Positions 42,913 through 52,342 of a DNA stretch of 64,000 nucleotides are shown here, piece after piece. The notes under the pieces were generated by a model. That model saw nothing but the letters and a program-made list of their open reading frames with translations. It had not been told where the DNA came from and searched no databases. A program made the translations under genes and the position numbers. This DNA is from Halorubrum amylolyticum (GTDB lineage: Archaea > Halobacteriota > Halobacteria > Halobacteriales > Haloferacaceae). The stretch lies in the NCBI RefSeq assembly GCF_004114995.1, contig NZ_SDJP01000008.1:1-64000 (forward strand), in the 5' to 3' direction. How positions within the stretch are numbered: position 1 is the first letter of the stretch; the number at the start of each line of letters is the position of its first letter.

Positions 42913-44412
42913 TCAATCGTCGGCCGGGGTCGCTCCGGGGGCGGCCCCCTCGACGTCGCGGTCCGTCTCCTCGCCCTCCACGTCGAACGGGTACTCGCCG
43001 GTGACACACCCCAGACAGAGGTCCGCGCGGCTCTCGCCGAGCGCGTCGGCGACGGCGTCGATCGAGAGGTACGACAGCGAGTCGGCGCCCACCTCCTCGC
43101 GGATCTCCTCCGTGGACGCGTCGGCGGCGATAAGCTCCTCGCGGGTCGCCATGTCGATCCCGAAGTAGCAGGGGGCGACGATCGCCGGCGCGCCGATCCG
43201 GAGGTGGACCTCCTCGGCGCCCGCCTCGCGCACCAGCTCGACGAGCTGGGTCGACGTGGTCCCCCGGACGATCGAGTCGTCGATGATCGTGACCGACTTG
43301 CCTTCGACGGTCGACTTGATCGGGTTGAGCTTCAGCCGGACCGCGCGCTCCCGCTCGTCCTGGGTCGGCATGATGAACGTCCGGCCGACGTAGCGGTTCT
43401 TCATCAGCCCCTCGGCGAACTCGATGCCGCCGTCGCCCTCCGGTCGGAGCTCCCCGTCCGCGGTCGTCTCGCCGGCCGCGTCGGCGTAGCCGGACGCGAA
43501 GGCCCGCCCGGAGTCCGGAACCGGCATCACCACGTCCGACTCGACGCCGGACTCCTCCCAGAGCTTCCGGCCGAGCTTCCGGCGCACCTCGTAGACGAGG
43601 CTCTCGTCGATCACGGAGTCGGGACGGGCGAAGTAGACGTGTTCGAAAAAGCAGTGGGCGGTCGACTCGCTCTCGACCAGCTGATACGTGTCGTAGCCGC
43701 TTCCGTCGGGGTCTAAGACGACCAGTTCGCCCGGGCGCACGTCTCGGATCAGCTCCCCGTCGAGGGTGTCGATCGCGGCCGATTCGCTTGCGAGCACGTA
43801 CCCGCCGTCGATCTTCCCGAGACATAACGGGCGGTTCCCGAGGGGGTCGCGCACGCCCAACACGGTGTCGTCGTGGGTGATCGCCAGCGAGTAGGAGCCG
43901 TGGATGCGGTTCATCGTGTGTTTGACCGCCCGCACGAGGTCCTCTTCGAGGAGGTTGCGCGCGAGGTCGTGGGCGATCACCTCGGTGTCGCCGTCGGAGG
44001 TGAACGCGTGGCCCGCCGCCGCGAGCTCCTCGCGCACCTCGTCGGCGTTGACGAGGTTCCCGTTGTGCGAGAGCCCGAGCGACCCGGACTTGAACGAGAC
44101 CGAGAACGGCTGCGCGCAGCTCTTATCGAGGCTGCCGGCGGTCGGGTACCGGACGTGGCCGATACCGGTGCCGCCCGACAGCGACTCCAGATCGCCCTCG
44201 TCGAACGCGTCGCCGACGAGCCCGCGCTCGACGTGGCTGTGCTGTTGGAACCCGTCGTGCGTGACGATCCCCGCGGACTCCTGTCCCCGGTGTTGGAGCG
44301 CGTACAGCGCGTAGTACAGCGGTCGCGCGGCCTCGCGGTCAGCGAGCGAGACGCCGACGACGCCGCACTTCTCTCGCGGCTCGTCAGCGGTGTTGTCCCC
44401 ACCGGCTTGCAT
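42913..44412 (-). CDS. purF: Amidophosphoribosyltransferase
   Basis: A 499-residue enzyme starting purine synthesis from PRPP and glutamine. The glutaminase domain starts after a short acidic leader, with the catalytic Cys in REKCGVVGVSLAD, then ALQHRGQESAGI, HVRYPTAGS and SHNGNLVNA. The PRPP domain has VMPVPDSGRAFASGYADAAG, KNRYVGRTFIMPTQ and the PRPP loop VTIIDDSIVRGTTS. An insert near residue 300 is rich in Gly and Glu. A C-terminal CLGCVTGEYPFDVEG and an acidic tail end it. The cluster is otherwise unrelated. Confidence 0.94.
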   Translation of the reverse strand: MQAGGDNTADEPREKCGVVGVSLADREAARPLYYALYALQHRGQESAGIVTHDGFQQHSHVERGLVGDAFDEGDLESLSGGTGIGHVRYPTAGSLDKSCAQPFSVSFKSGSLGLSHNGNLVNADEVREELAAAGHAFTSDGDTEVIAHDLARNLLEEDLVRAVKHTMNRIHGSYSLAITHDDTVLGVRDPLGNRPLCLGKIDGGYVLASESAAIDTLDGELIRDVRPGELVVLDPDGSGYDTYQLVESESTAHCFFEHVYFARPDSVIDESLVYEVRRKLGRKLWEESGVESDVVMPVPDSGRAFASGYADAAGETTADGELRPEGDGGIEFAEGLMKNRYVGRTFIMPTQDERERAVRLKLNPIKSTVEGKSVTIIDDSIVRGTTSTQLVELVREAGAEEVHLRIGAPAIVAPCYFGIDMATREELIAADASTEEIREEVGADSLSYLSIDAVADALGESRADLCLGCVTGEYPFDVEGEETDRDVEGAAPGATPADD

Positions 44413-44526
44413 ATACTCGTCGGTGGGGCGTGAGTCGGTAAAAACCCTCGTGTTCGTGGCACAATAGCTCGTTTATACTCTGAATATATGCACAGGAGTG
44501 GATCAAGGTTGGCAGATTCCCCGACG

Positions 44527-44605
44527 CGACGACCGCGTTGTTCCCCCCACGACGACCGCGTTGTTCCCCCCACGACGACCGCGTTGTTCCCCCCACGACG
44601 ACCGC
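44527..44605. repeat. 23-base tandem repeat, three full copies
   Basis: The unit CGACGACCGCGTTGTTCCCC plus CCA occurs at 44527, 44550 and 44573 without change, and its first ten bases again at 44596. The partial unit ends exactly at the stop codon of the gene at 44606. It lies in the space before purF, so length change would not break a protein. Confidence 0.9.
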
Positions 44606-44989
44606 CTACTCCCTGCCGACGTACTCGTCCAATCGCTCGAAGTACGCCTCGCGGGGCACCTGGTAGGCGGCCCGGTAGTCCACGTCGCCGGCGGCGAACC
44701 GCTCCGCCGCGTCGACGGCGGCGGCCGCGCCGGCCTCGCGGCTCTCACGCGTCTCCGAGACGGCCTCGATCTCGGGCTCCAAGAAGAGGACGACGTGCCA
44801 CTCGTCGGTCGCGTACTGGCCCGCTCCGGGCCGGGCGTTGCGCGCGCCGTTCGTCAGGTAGATGGTCGGGAGACACTCCGACGGGAGATCGTCGCCGCCG
44901 AAGACGTCCGGGCGGTACACGAGGATCGCTCGGCCGCTCGGCTCCTCGTTCCACACCCGCCAGCCGTCCGGTAGCGCCTCGAAGCTCAT
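44606..44989 (-). CDS. Conserved haloarchaeal protein, possibly DUF5820
   Basis: A 127-residue acidic protein starting MSFEALPDGWRVWNEEPSGR. A beta-rich first half contains VYRPDVFGGDDLPSECLPTI and YATDEWHVVLFLEPEIEAVS; a helical end follows with AAVDAAERFAAGDVDYRAAY. No catalytic motif, signal or membrane segment. It may belong to DUF5820, a guess from memory. It follows the toxin-antitoxin pair on the same strand with a gap of 86 bases. Function unknown. Confidence 0.75.
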   Translation of the reverse strand: MSFEALPDGWRVWNEEPSGRAILVYRPDVFGGDDLPSECLPTIYLTNGARNARPGAGQYATDEWHVVLFLEPEIEAVSETRESREAGAAAAVDAAERFAAGDVDYRAAYQVPREAYFERLDEYVGRE

Positions 44990-45075
44990 GGGCGGAGTCG
45001 GGGGCGGAGGCTTGAAAGGGTCGCGCTCCGGGCGGGGGTCGGTCGGCGGGGTCGACCTCGCAGTTCGGAGTGCGC

Positions 45076-45426
45076 TCACCGGATCTCGTCGATCAGTGCG
45101 GCGGCGGCCTCCGCGACGATTTCGTCGCAGGGACGCCCCTGCCAGAAGTCGAGGTCGTCTCTGCCGATCGACTGAACGCCCCAGGGGATGACCCGGCTTT
45201 CCTCCGGCGTCCCGCCCTTGGCCCATCCGTCGGGCGGTACCTCGATGAGTCCGTCCATCCACGACCGCGTCGTCAGCGTGAGCGCGATGTACTGGTCGCC
45301 GTGGAACGGACGCCCCTCGTGGTTCGAGAGGATCAGCCACGGTCGCGCGCTCGCGTCGGATTTGAACGGGTCAGCACCGTACACGACATCGCCACGCTCG
45401 AAAATCGGCGCGTTCGCGTCCGTCAC
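45076..45426 (-). CDS. PemK/MazF-like endoribonuclease toxin
   Basis: A 116-residue protein. FERGDVVYGADPFKSDASARP and WLILSNHEGRPFHGDQYIAL match the start of PemK/MazF toxins (a beta-barrel binding RNA), and LTLTTRSWMDGLIEVPPDG continues the fold. Family toxins cut mRNA at short sequences. It overlaps its upstream partner by four bases (ATGA), as expected for a two-gene toxin-antitoxin unit. It is somewhat more divergent than bacterial MazF, so the activity is inferred. Confidence 0.78.
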   Translation of the reverse strand: MTDANAPIFERGDVVYGADPFKSDASARPWLILSNHEGRPFHGDQYIALTLTTRSWMDGLIEVPPDGWAKGGTPEESRVIPWGVQSIGRDDLDFWQGRPCDEIVAEAAAALIDEIR

Positions 45427-45800
45427 TGGCTCTCGTCCGTCGCTTCGGTCGGGTGCGGCTCGTCAGGCGCGTGCTCGTGCCAAGCGTCTCGGTCTTCCTC
45501 GCCGAGCCGATCGTTGAACAGCGCGGTCGCGCGCTCGTACCCGTCATAGTCGCGGAGCCGCTCTTCGTCGTCGCTCACCGCCCAGTACGTGGCCTTGTGT
45601 TCGACGAGCCCACGGTCCTTCAGCCGTGAGAGCGCCGTACTGACCGTCCCGTCGTCGAGATCGACCCGCGAGGCTATCTCGCGCGCCTCGAACGCGCGAT
45701 CGCCGTGTGCGGCGAGAAATCCGAGGACCCGCTGCGGGGCCGAGAGTTCGGCAAGATCGTCTTCGCTCGCGGTTTCGAACGTTTCGCGGTCGATGGACAT
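45423..45800 (-). CDS. Winged-helix antitoxin of the PemK/MazF pair
   Basis: A 125-residue protein. Residues 20-75 are a MarR-type winged helix (LSAPQRVLGFLAAHGDRAFE, DGTVSTALSRLKDRGLVEHK). The last 50 residues are acidic and probably bind the toxin. It is upstream of, and overlaps, the toxin gene, giving the antitoxin-first order that allows self-repression. Bacterial PemK usually pairs with an AbrB-type antitoxin, so a MarR-type partner is a haloarchaeal variant. Confidence 0.75.
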   Translation of the reverse strand: MSIDRETFETASEDDLAELSAPQRVLGFLAAHGDRAFEAREIASRVDLDDGTVSTALSRLKDRGLVEHKATYWAVSDDEERLRDYDGYERATALFNDRLGEEDRDAWHEHAPDEPHPTEATDESQ

Positions 45801-45908
45801 CGCGCGTAGGTATTGCGTGTGATGCGTTATGAATGTTCGGAGCGAAAACAGCGTTACGAGTGTAAATACGGAGGCGAGAGTCGGGTCAGGCCTCAGACCG
45901 GAAGCGGC

Positions 45909-48107
45909 TCAGTCCACGATATCGGAGCCGCCCGGCGGCAGGAACTCCTGTAGCTGGTCCGCGCTCGCCACCTTCCGCACGAACGAGGTGTCCTTGAACC
46001 GCCCTTTCAGCTCGCGGTACACCATCATCGCGGCGTCGTTCTGCGCGTACATCCCCGGCTCCACCGTGACGCTCGTCGCCGCGCGGTCGACGATCGCCGA
46101 GGGCGGCCCGCCGATGGCGCGCGTGACGGGCTCGCACTGGACGCCCACCGCGATCCGGCAGGGCACGTCCTCGAAGTAGGTGCGGTCGCCGCGGATCACG
46201 AAGCTGCCCTTCTCGATGTACTCGCCGCTCTCGGGCGTCTTCGACACCTGATCGGGCTCGACCATGTACGCGTCGCCCGCGCCGCGCCCGTCCTTCCAGT
46301 CCGAGGAGTAGGAGACGGCGAACTGCGCGGCCTCCCGCAGCGTTTCCTCCGAGAAGTCGACCGGATCGGCCGACTCCGAGGGACCCGCCGCCTTCAGGAG
46401 CGTCACCGGCCCCCCGTGCGCCTGCGTGTGGAAGAACCGGTCGTGTTTGCCCATGTACTTTTTCACCAGCTCCTCGTTCTGGTCGGCGTTGCGCCCGCCG
46501 ATGACGAGGTACCCCGTCGAGGTGCGGAACCAGCGGAACCGCTCGAACCAGTCGTCGGGACTCCGGATCGGGATCGAGGAGCGCGAGAGCCAGTCGGTCT
46601 CGTACTCCTCGTCTTCGTCGTCGCCGCCGTCCTCGCCGTCGGCTCCGGCCTCGTCGCCCTCGTCCGCCGCCGCTTTCGCCTCCCACTCGGCCTTCCGCTC
46701 TCTGACCGCCTCAAGATCTTGCCGGGTCGACTCGATCGCCTCCATCGCGCCCTCCTTCTTCCCCTCGATCCGCTTGGCCTCTTGGTAGAGGCGGTCGGCG
46801 TTGACCTCCACGCCCGCGCTCGCGTCGAGTTCGACGCGGGTCGTCCCCCCGTCGTCGCTCTCACCGTCGTCGCCGAGTTCGACGGTCACAGTCCCCTCGC
46901 CGCCGTCGATGTCGACGACGGCCTCCGCCGCCGGAATCCCCCGCTCGGCGCCGGCGTCGAGGGTCTCCCCGATCTCGTCCCACGGGACCTCGTTCTCGCG
47001 GGCCTCCTGCACCGTCGAGAGCACCTCGTCGACGAGGTCGTACCGGGCGTACAGCAGCTCCGCGCGCTCGCGCTCAGCCTCGGCCTGCTCCTCGAACCCC
47101 TCGATCGCCCCCTTCTGCTGTTCGATGATCCGCTCCTGTTTGGCGATCTCCTCCTCGAAGTCGGGCCGCGAGGCGCTCGCGTCCGCGGGGGCCTCCCCCG
47201 CGTCGGTCTCCTCGCCTTCGAGCCGGTAGAAGTACTCGTCGACGGCGGCGTTGAAGGAGTCGAAGCCGACGCTCGGGAGCCCCTCGTGTTCCGTGAGCGG
47301 GAAGGGCGTGACGTCGACGACGCGGGGGTCGCGGTCGTCCGTCTCGTCGTCGGACAGTTCCTCCTCGTAGACGCGCGGGTCGATGTCGCCGGAGCGGAGC
47401 CGCTCGCCGATCCGGGAGAGCGCATCGTGGAGCGCGCGGAGCTGGTCGTCTGTGGCCTCGTCGATGGGAGTCTCCTTTTCGACAGCCGCGCGGGTACACA
47501 CCTCCTCGGCGTAGAGCCCGCCGAGGTTGAGCTGCGTGGCGAGGGTCCGCACCACGTCGCTGTCGGACTCGCGCATGTGGCGTTCGAACCCGCCGAGGCT
47601 CACGTCGAGGGGGTTGAGCCGCGAGGCGGGGTACTCGTACTGCGCGCCGGGCGCGACCGTCCGGGACTTGAGTCGGACCGTCGACAGCGACCCGACGACC
47701 TCGCCGGTCTCGTCGAGCGCGGCGATATTCCCCTGTCCGAACAGCTCGGCGACGAGCGTCGTGTTCTGGTCCTCGCGCTCGAACTCGAAGGTGAGGATGC
47801 GGTCGAACTCGTACTGCTCGACGCCCGCGAAGTCGGCGCCGGACAGCCGATTTCGGAGCATCTTCGCGAAGTTCGGCGGCCGACCGGGGGCGTCCGCGAC
47901 GTTGTCGGGGTCCGCGACGTGGGCGCGTTTGATGTCTCCCACCTCGATCATGAGTTCGACCCGCCCGCGGTCGAAGTCGCGGAGCTTCAGCCGGAGCAGG
48001 TCGTCGTCGTAGAGGTACGCCTTGTCGACCTTCGCGCCCTCGTACCGATTGAGCTCGGTGACGAGCGCGCCGAGGTCGATGCTCGACAGCTCCCGCTTCT
48101 GGTCCAT
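45909..48107 (-). CDS. rqcH: Ribosome-associated quality control protein RqcH (NEMF/Rqc2 homologue)
   Basis: A 732-residue protein. NFACT-N is residues 1-200 (LVTELNRYEGAKVDKAYLYD, PNFAKMLRNRLSGADFAGV). A helix-hairpin-helix and coiled-coil part with an acidic linker follows to about residue 510 (AKQERIIEQQKGAIEGFEEQ). NFACT-R comes next, with FERFRWFRTSTGYLVIGGRN and HDRFFHTQAHGGPVTLLKAA. It binds 50S subunits carrying stalled nascent chains and adds C-terminal Ala tails in bacteria and some archaea. Two acidic inserts are typical of halophiles. It is downstream of the stand-alone VapBC pair on the same strand. Confidence 0.92.
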   Translation of the reverse strand: MDQKRELSSIDLGALVTELNRYEGAKVDKAYLYDDDLLRLKLRDFDRGRVELMIEVGDIKRAHVADPDNVADAPGRPPNFAKMLRNRLSGADFAGVEQYEFDRILTFEFEREDQNTTLVAELFGQGNIAALDETGEVVGSLSTVRLKSRTVAPGAQYEYPASRLNPLDVSLGGFERHMRESDSDVVRTLATQLNLGGLYAEEVCTRAAVEKETPIDEATDDQLRALHDALSRIGERLRSGDIDPRVYEEELSDDETDDRDPRVVDVTPFPLTEHEGLPSVGFDSFNAAVDEYFYRLEGEETDAGEAPADASASRPDFEEEIAKQERIIEQQKGAIEGFEEQAEAERERAELLYARYDLVDEVLSTVQEARENEVPWDEIGETLDAGAERGIPAAEAVVDIDGGEGTVTVELGDDGESDDGGTTRVELDASAGVEVNADRLYQEAKRIEGKKEGAMEAIESTRQDLEAVRERKAEWEAKAAADEGDEAGADGEDGGDDEDEEYETDWLSRSSIPIRSPDDWFERFRWFRTSTGYLVIGGRNADQNEELVKKYMGKHDRFFHTQAHGGPVTLLKAAGPSESADPVDFSEETLREAAQFAVSYSSDWKDGRGAGDAYMVEPDQVSKTPESGEYIEKGSFVIRGDRTYFEDVPCRIAVGVQCEPVTRAIGGPPSAIVDRAATSVTVEPGMYAQNDAAMMVYRELKGRFKDTSFVRKVASADQLQEFLPPGGSDIVD

Positions 48108-48170
48108 ACACGACAGAGACTCGCGGCCCGGAAAAAGGCGTGTCGTTCGCCCGGTACCGCGAGGCCGATC

Positions 48171-48578
48171 TCAGTTCCAGACGGTCTCGTAGCCGGCATC
48201 GGCGATGACGCCGTCGCTCGTGATGATCGCGTCCGTCTCGCGCGAGCGGTGGCTCGCGACGATCAGAGCGTCGTGAATACTCAGTTCGCCGACGATCTGA
48301 GCGTACTCGGCCAGTTCGGCTTCGTCGACCGATGCGATCGTGACCGGTCCGTTACCGACCAGCGCCTGACGGGCGTCGTCCGGCGTCCCGGTGAGGGTGA
48401 GGCCTCGGACGTCTTTGTCTCGGGAGACGGCGTACAACACTTCCGCGATCGCCGTACTCGGGGCGTGAACGATCGTCTCTCCGGCCTCCGCCTCGGCGAA
48501 GATCCGGTCAGCGGTGCGTGGAAGCGCGTCGACGAGGTAGGAGAGAAGCGAGACCGCGTCGGCGGTGTACACCGACAC
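48171..48578 (-). CDS. vapC: VapC-type PIN-domain toxin
   Basis: A 135-residue PIN protein from a GTG. The first acid is in VYTADAVSLLSYLVD, the second in STAIAEVLYAVS, and the last pair in LSIHDALIVASHRSRETDAI and IITSDGVI, forming the metal site of an RNA nuclease. Its start is one base after the stop of the AbrB-type antitoxin gene, so they are coupled. Targets in the family are usually tRNA or rRNA; here unknown. Confidence 0.85.
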   Translation of the reverse strand: MSVYTADAVSLLSYLVDALPRTADRIFAEAEAGETIVHAPSTAIAEVLYAVSRDKDVRGLTLTGTPDDARQALVGNGPVTIASVDEAELAEYAQIVGELSIHDALIVASHRSRETDAIITSDGVIADAGYETVWN

Positions 48579-48579
48579 G

Positions 48580-48840
48580 TCAGGCCTCTTCGTAGTTGCG
48601 GTCGCGGCGATCGCGGACGCGCTGCGCCAGCTCCTCGGCGACCGCTTCGCGCTCTTCTCGGGAGGTGTCGTCGGGAACGAGCATTCCCCGGCCGCCGGTA
48701 CGCGTGCGCTTTTTGACGACGATCCCCTCGTCGGTGTCCAACCAGATCACCTCGTCGCCGGGCGCCAAGTCGTACTTCTCCCGGAGGGATTTCGGGATCG
48801 TCGCCTGCCCCTTCTCCGTGATCCGCGTCGACTTGCTCAT
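48580..48840 (-). CDS. vapB: VapB-type AbrB antitoxin
   Basis: An 86-residue protein. The SpoVT-AbrB swapped-hairpin domain is residues 1-48 (STRITEKGQATIPKSLREKY, LAPGDEVIWLDTDEGIVVKK). The C-terminal charged helix (REEREAVAEELAQRVRDRRD) should wrap the toxin. The start at 48840 is the only ATG that fits the domain. Directly upstream of vapC. Confidence 0.87.
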   Translation of the reverse strand: MSKSTRITEKGQATIPKSLREKYDLAPGDEVIWLDTDEGIVVKKRTRTGGRGMLVPDDTSREEREAVAEELAQRVRDRRDRNYEEA

Positions 48841-48953
48841 GCGCGGTAATACACGTCGTAATACCTTAGTGTTGCGGGGAGGAACAGCCGGCCCGGAAAG
48901 CGGCGTGTCGTTTCGGGGCCAGGGGGTGAGCGAGACGGAGCGGTCGGCCCTGG

Positions 48954-50681
48954 CTACAGCCGCTTCGACACGTACGGCCCGTCTTGGTGGTAGCCGAGCT
49001 TGGTCCGGTAGTACTCGCGGGCGCCGATGCCCGAGATGATCGCCAGTTTGCGGTAGCCGGCGTCGCGGGCCAACTCCTCGGCGCGTTCGAGGAGCTTCGT
49101 CCCGTACCCCTGATGCTGCCAGTCGCCGTCGCCGCCGATGGCGACCTCGCTGCCGTACACGTGGAGCTCGCGGATCAGCGCGGCGTCCTCCAGCTCGCGC
49201 CGGATCGCGTCGTCCTCGGTGCCGGGCGCGCCGGGCTGGTCGGGCGCGAAGGAGGGGAACCGCAGGCGACAGAACCCGACGAGCAGGTCGCGGACGGGGT
49301 CCTCGAAGGAGATGAACTGCTCCGTCCCGCCGCCGGCCTCGTAGGTCATCACGTCGAGTTCCACGTCGTCGGGGTCCGGATCGGCGTCGTTGTGACCGAC
49401 CTCGCGGGCGCGGATGTCGCGTTGGGTGATCCCCTTCTCCTCGGCTCGCCGGTCCGCGAGCTGTCGGAGGTTCGACTTCCAGACGCCGCCCTCGATGAAG
49501 TCGGCCGGGATGTCGCGCTGGACGCGCTGGAGACGCGTGTACTTCGGGATCTGGTCCATCGCCTCGGCGACCACGTCGGCCGCCTCCTCGTTCGAGAGCG
49601 GCTCGAACGAGTCTTGGCGCCACCGGTCGTACACCCGAGTCCCCTCGACGACGAGGGTCGGGTAGATCTTCAGGTAGTCCGGACGCCAGTCGGGGTTCTC
49701 GAACAGCTGGCGGAAGTCCTCGATACACATCTCCCGCGTCATTCCCGGCTGGCCCGGCATCATGTGGAAGCCGACCTTGAACGCGGCGTCGCGCAGCCGG
49801 CGGTTAGCGTTGCGGGAGGCCTCGTTGCCGTGCCCGCGGTGCATCTCGCGGTTGATCCGCTCGTAGGTGGTCTGGACGCCGACCTCGACCTTGGTGCCGC
49901 CGAGATCGAGCATGCGGTCGATCTGTTCCGGATCGCACCAGTCCGGCTTCGTCTCGAAGGTGGTGCCGATGTTGCGGATCTCGTTGGTCTCGTTCTCGGC
50001 GATCACGTCTTCGAGGTACTCGAACTCGGTCTCCTCGGGAGCGGGCGCGAACGACTCCCCCTCGGCCGGCTCCGGCTTCTCGTCGAGGTCGTAGTCGTTC
50101 ATCGCCTGTACGGCGCGCTTCACGAACCACTCTTGGTAGTCGTGCGAGCGCGCGGTCATCGTCCCGCCCATCAGGATGAGCTCCACCTTGTCGACCGGGT
50201 GGCCGATCTTCCGGAGCTGTTCGAGCCGGAGGGTGACCTGCCCGTACGGGTCGTAGTCGTTCTGCTCGCCCCGGGCCGCGGCGGGCTCGTGGCCCGTGTA
50301 CGACTGCGCGGAGGAGAACTCCGAGGCCGGCCCGCCGGGACAGTAGAGGCACTTCCCGTGCGGGCACAGCTTCGGCGAGGTCATGATCGCGACCGGCGAG
50401 ACGCCGGAGGCGGTCCGAACCGGCTTCCGGCGGACGACCTCGATCACGTCGTCGCGGGCCTCCGTGGGCGCGTGGTCCAAGATCTCGGTGTTCTTCGGGA
50501 CCTTCGGCGAGGAGAACTCCGAGCAGGCGTCGAGCTTGGCGGACTCCAGGTCGTCGCGGTCGATCTCGCCCGCGAGGATCCGGTCGACGAGGTGCTCGCA
50601 GGTCCGGACGAACGCCTCGGTTTCGGTGTCGGCGTCGGACTCCTCTCCGGGAGCCCCGTCACCTGCCGCGTCGGTACTCAT
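48954..50681 (-). CDS. elp3: Elongator protein 3, tRNA wobble-uridine acetyltransferase (radical SAM/GNAT)
   Basis: A 575-residue archaeal Elp3. The radical SAM cluster is formed by cysteines in LCPHGKCLYCPGGPASEF, with GHEPAAARGEQNDYDPYGQV after it. Further landmarks are LILMGGTMTARSHDYQEWFV, VEVGVQTTYERINREMHRGH and GFHMMPGQPGMTREMCIEDF. The GNAT domain (about residues 470-575) has WQHQGYGTKLLERAEELARD and AREYYRTKLGYHQDGPYVSK. It makes the cm5U-type modification at tRNA position 34. Full length; divergent from thiC. Confidence 0.95.
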   Translation of the reverse strand: MSTDAAGDGAPGEESDADTETEAFVRTCEHLVDRILAGEIDRDDLESAKLDACSEFSSPKVPKNTEILDHAPTEARDDVIEVVRRKPVRTASGVSPVAIMTSPKLCPHGKCLYCPGGPASEFSSAQSYTGHEPAAARGEQNDYDPYGQVTLRLEQLRKIGHPVDKVELILMGGTMTARSHDYQEWFVKRAVQAMNDYDLDEKPEPAEGESFAPAPEETEFEYLEDVIAENETNEIRNIGTTFETKPDWCDPEQIDRMLDLGGTKVEVGVQTTYERINREMHRGHGNEASRNANRRLRDAAFKVGFHMMPGQPGMTREMCIEDFRQLFENPDWRPDYLKIYPTLVVEGTRVYDRWRQDSFEPLSNEEAADVVAEAMDQIPKYTRLQRVQRDIPADFIEGGVWKSNLRQLADRRAEEKGITQRDIRAREVGHNDADPDPDDVELDVMTYEAGGGTEQFISFEDPVRDLLVGFCRLRFPSFAPDQPGAPGTEDDAIRRELEDAALIRELHVYGSEVAIGGDGDWQHQGYGTKLLERAEELARDAGYRKLAIISGIGAREYYRTKLGYHQDGPYVSKRL

Positions 50682-50763
50682 TACCCTTCGATCGACGGGT
50701 TTCGGGGTTAAGCGTGTCGCACCCGCGCGCCGATCGGAGACGCCGGAACCGGCTACCCCAGAG

Positions 50764-50770
50764 TATATTA
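50764..50770 (+). promoter_or_regulatory. TATA box of thiC
   Basis: TATATTA is about 28 bases before the thiC ATG, fitting a leaderless message. That leaves no room for a TPP riboswitch, which controls thiC in many bacteria. Confidence 0.55.
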
Positions 50771-50794
50771 ACTAGTGGTATGACTTAGTAATCA

Positions 50795-52243
50795 ATGACG
50801 GCGACACAGATCCGGCGGGCACGAGACGGAGAGATCACGCCCGCGATGGAGCGCGTGGCGGAGCGCGAGAACCGCGAGCCGGAGTTCGTTCGTCGGCAGG
50901 TCGCCGACGGGCAGGCGGTGATCCCGAACAACCACGCCCACGACTCGCTGGATCCGATGATCATCGGCAGGGAGTTCTCGACGAAAGTCAACGCCAACAT
51001 CGGCAACAGCGAGACGACGAGCGACCGAACCGAGGAGCTCGAAAAGCTTCACGCGGCGGTCCACTACGGCGCCGACACCGTCATGGACCTCTCGACGGGC
51101 GAGCGCCTGGACGAGACCCGCGAGGCGAACGTCGCGTACTCGCCGGTTCCGGTGGGGACGGTTCCGATTTACGAGGCCGTCAAGCGAGCGGGCGACCCGG
51201 CCGACATCACCCACGAACTGCTGCTCGACGTGATCGAGAAGCAGGCCGAACAGGGCGTCGACTACATGACGATCCACGCGGGCGTGCTGCTGGAGCACCT
51301 GCCGCTGACCGACGGTCGCACCACCGGGATCGTCTCGCGCGGCGGCTCGATCCTCGCACGGTGGATCGAGGAGAACGGGACGCAGAACCCGCTGTACGCG
51401 AAGTTCGAGGAGATATGTGTGATCCTCGCGGAACACGACGTGACGATATCGCTCGGTGACGGCCTCCGTCCCGGCTGCCTCGCCGACGCGAGCGACGAGG
51501 CGCAGTTCGCCGAGCTCGACACCCTCGGAGAGCTCACTCGCGTCGCGTGGGATCACGGCGTGCAGGTGATGGTCGAGGGTCCCGGTCACGTCCCGATAGA
51601 CGAGATCGCTGACAACGTCGACCGGCAACAAGAGGTGTGCGACGGCGCGCCGTTCTACGTGCTCGGTCCGCTCGTGACCGATATCGCCCCCGGATACGAC
51701 CACGTCACGAGCGCGATCGGCGCGACCGAGGCGGCGCGGGCGGGCGCGGCGATGCTCTGCTACGTCACGCCGAAAGAACACCTCGGCCTCCCCGACGCGG
51801 AGGACGTGCGGGACGGCCTCGCGGCGTACCGGATCGCGGCCCACGCCGCCGATGTCGCCACCGGGCGTCCGGGGGCGCGCGACTGGGACGACGCCCTCTC
51901 GGAGGCGCGCTACGAGTTCGACTGGTCCCGGCAGTTCGACCTCGCGCTCGACCCCGAGCGCGCGCGGTCCTACCACGACCAGACGCTCCCCGGAGACAAC
52001 TACAAGGAGGCGCGGTTCTGTTCGATGTGCGGCGCGGAGTTCTGCTCGATGCGCATCGATCAGGACGCCCGCGACGCGGACGGCGAGATGGCCGCCATCG
52101 GCGGGGACACGGACCTCGATGCGTCCGACGCCGCTGCGGTGAACGTCCCGCCGGTCGGCGCGCACGACACCAGTCGCGTTCCGGACGAGATCGAGATCGA
52201 CGGCGTCACCTTCACGCCGGAAACCGGCCGCGCGGACGACTGA
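50795..52243 (+). CDS. thiC: Phosphomethylpyrimidine synthase ThiC
   Basis: A 482-residue radical SAM enzyme converting aminoimidazole ribotide to the thiamine pyrimidine. Typical parts are [54 protein letters not shown] and [20 protein letters not shown]. The C-terminal Fe-S site is C-x2-C-x4-C in [15 protein letters not shown] further acidic tail of about 55 residues is halophile-like. No other thiamine gene is nearby. A TATA box with no leader suggests no riboswitch. Confidence 0.95.
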   Translation: MTATQIRRARDGEITPAMERVAERENREPEFVRRQVADGQAVIPNNHAHDSLDPMIIGREFSTKVNANIGNSETTSDRTEELEKLHAAVHYGADTVMDLSTGERLDETREANVAYSPVPVGTVPIYEAVKRAGDPADITHELLLDVIEKQAEQGVDYMTIHAGVLLEHLPLTDGRTTGIVSRGGSILARWIEENGTQNPLYAKFEEICVILAEHDVTISLGDGLRPGCLADASDEAQFAELDTLGELTRVAWDHGVQVMVEGPGHVPIDEIADNVDRQQEVCDGAPFYVLGPLVTDIAPGYDHVTSAIGATEAARAGAAMLCYVTPKEHLGLPDAEDVRDGLAAYRIAAHAADVATGRPGARDWDDALSEARYEFDWSRQFDLALDPERARSYHDQTLPGDNYKEARFCSMCGAEFCSMRIDQDARDADGEMAAIGGDTDLDASDAAAVNVPPVGAHDTSRVPDEIEIDGVTFTPETGRADD

Positions 52244-52342
52244 TTCGTCACCGAACGTCACTCTCGAACGCTCTCGCGTTCGTCGACTGGACCGCCGACC
52301 GGATCCGCCCGTTTTACGTCGGCCGGACCGTACCACGGGAGC

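Noticed and set aside
50700..50794. TPP riboswitch before thiC
   Set aside because: The TATA box at 50764-50770 places transcription at about the start codon, leaving no leader, and the conserved riboswitch words are absent.
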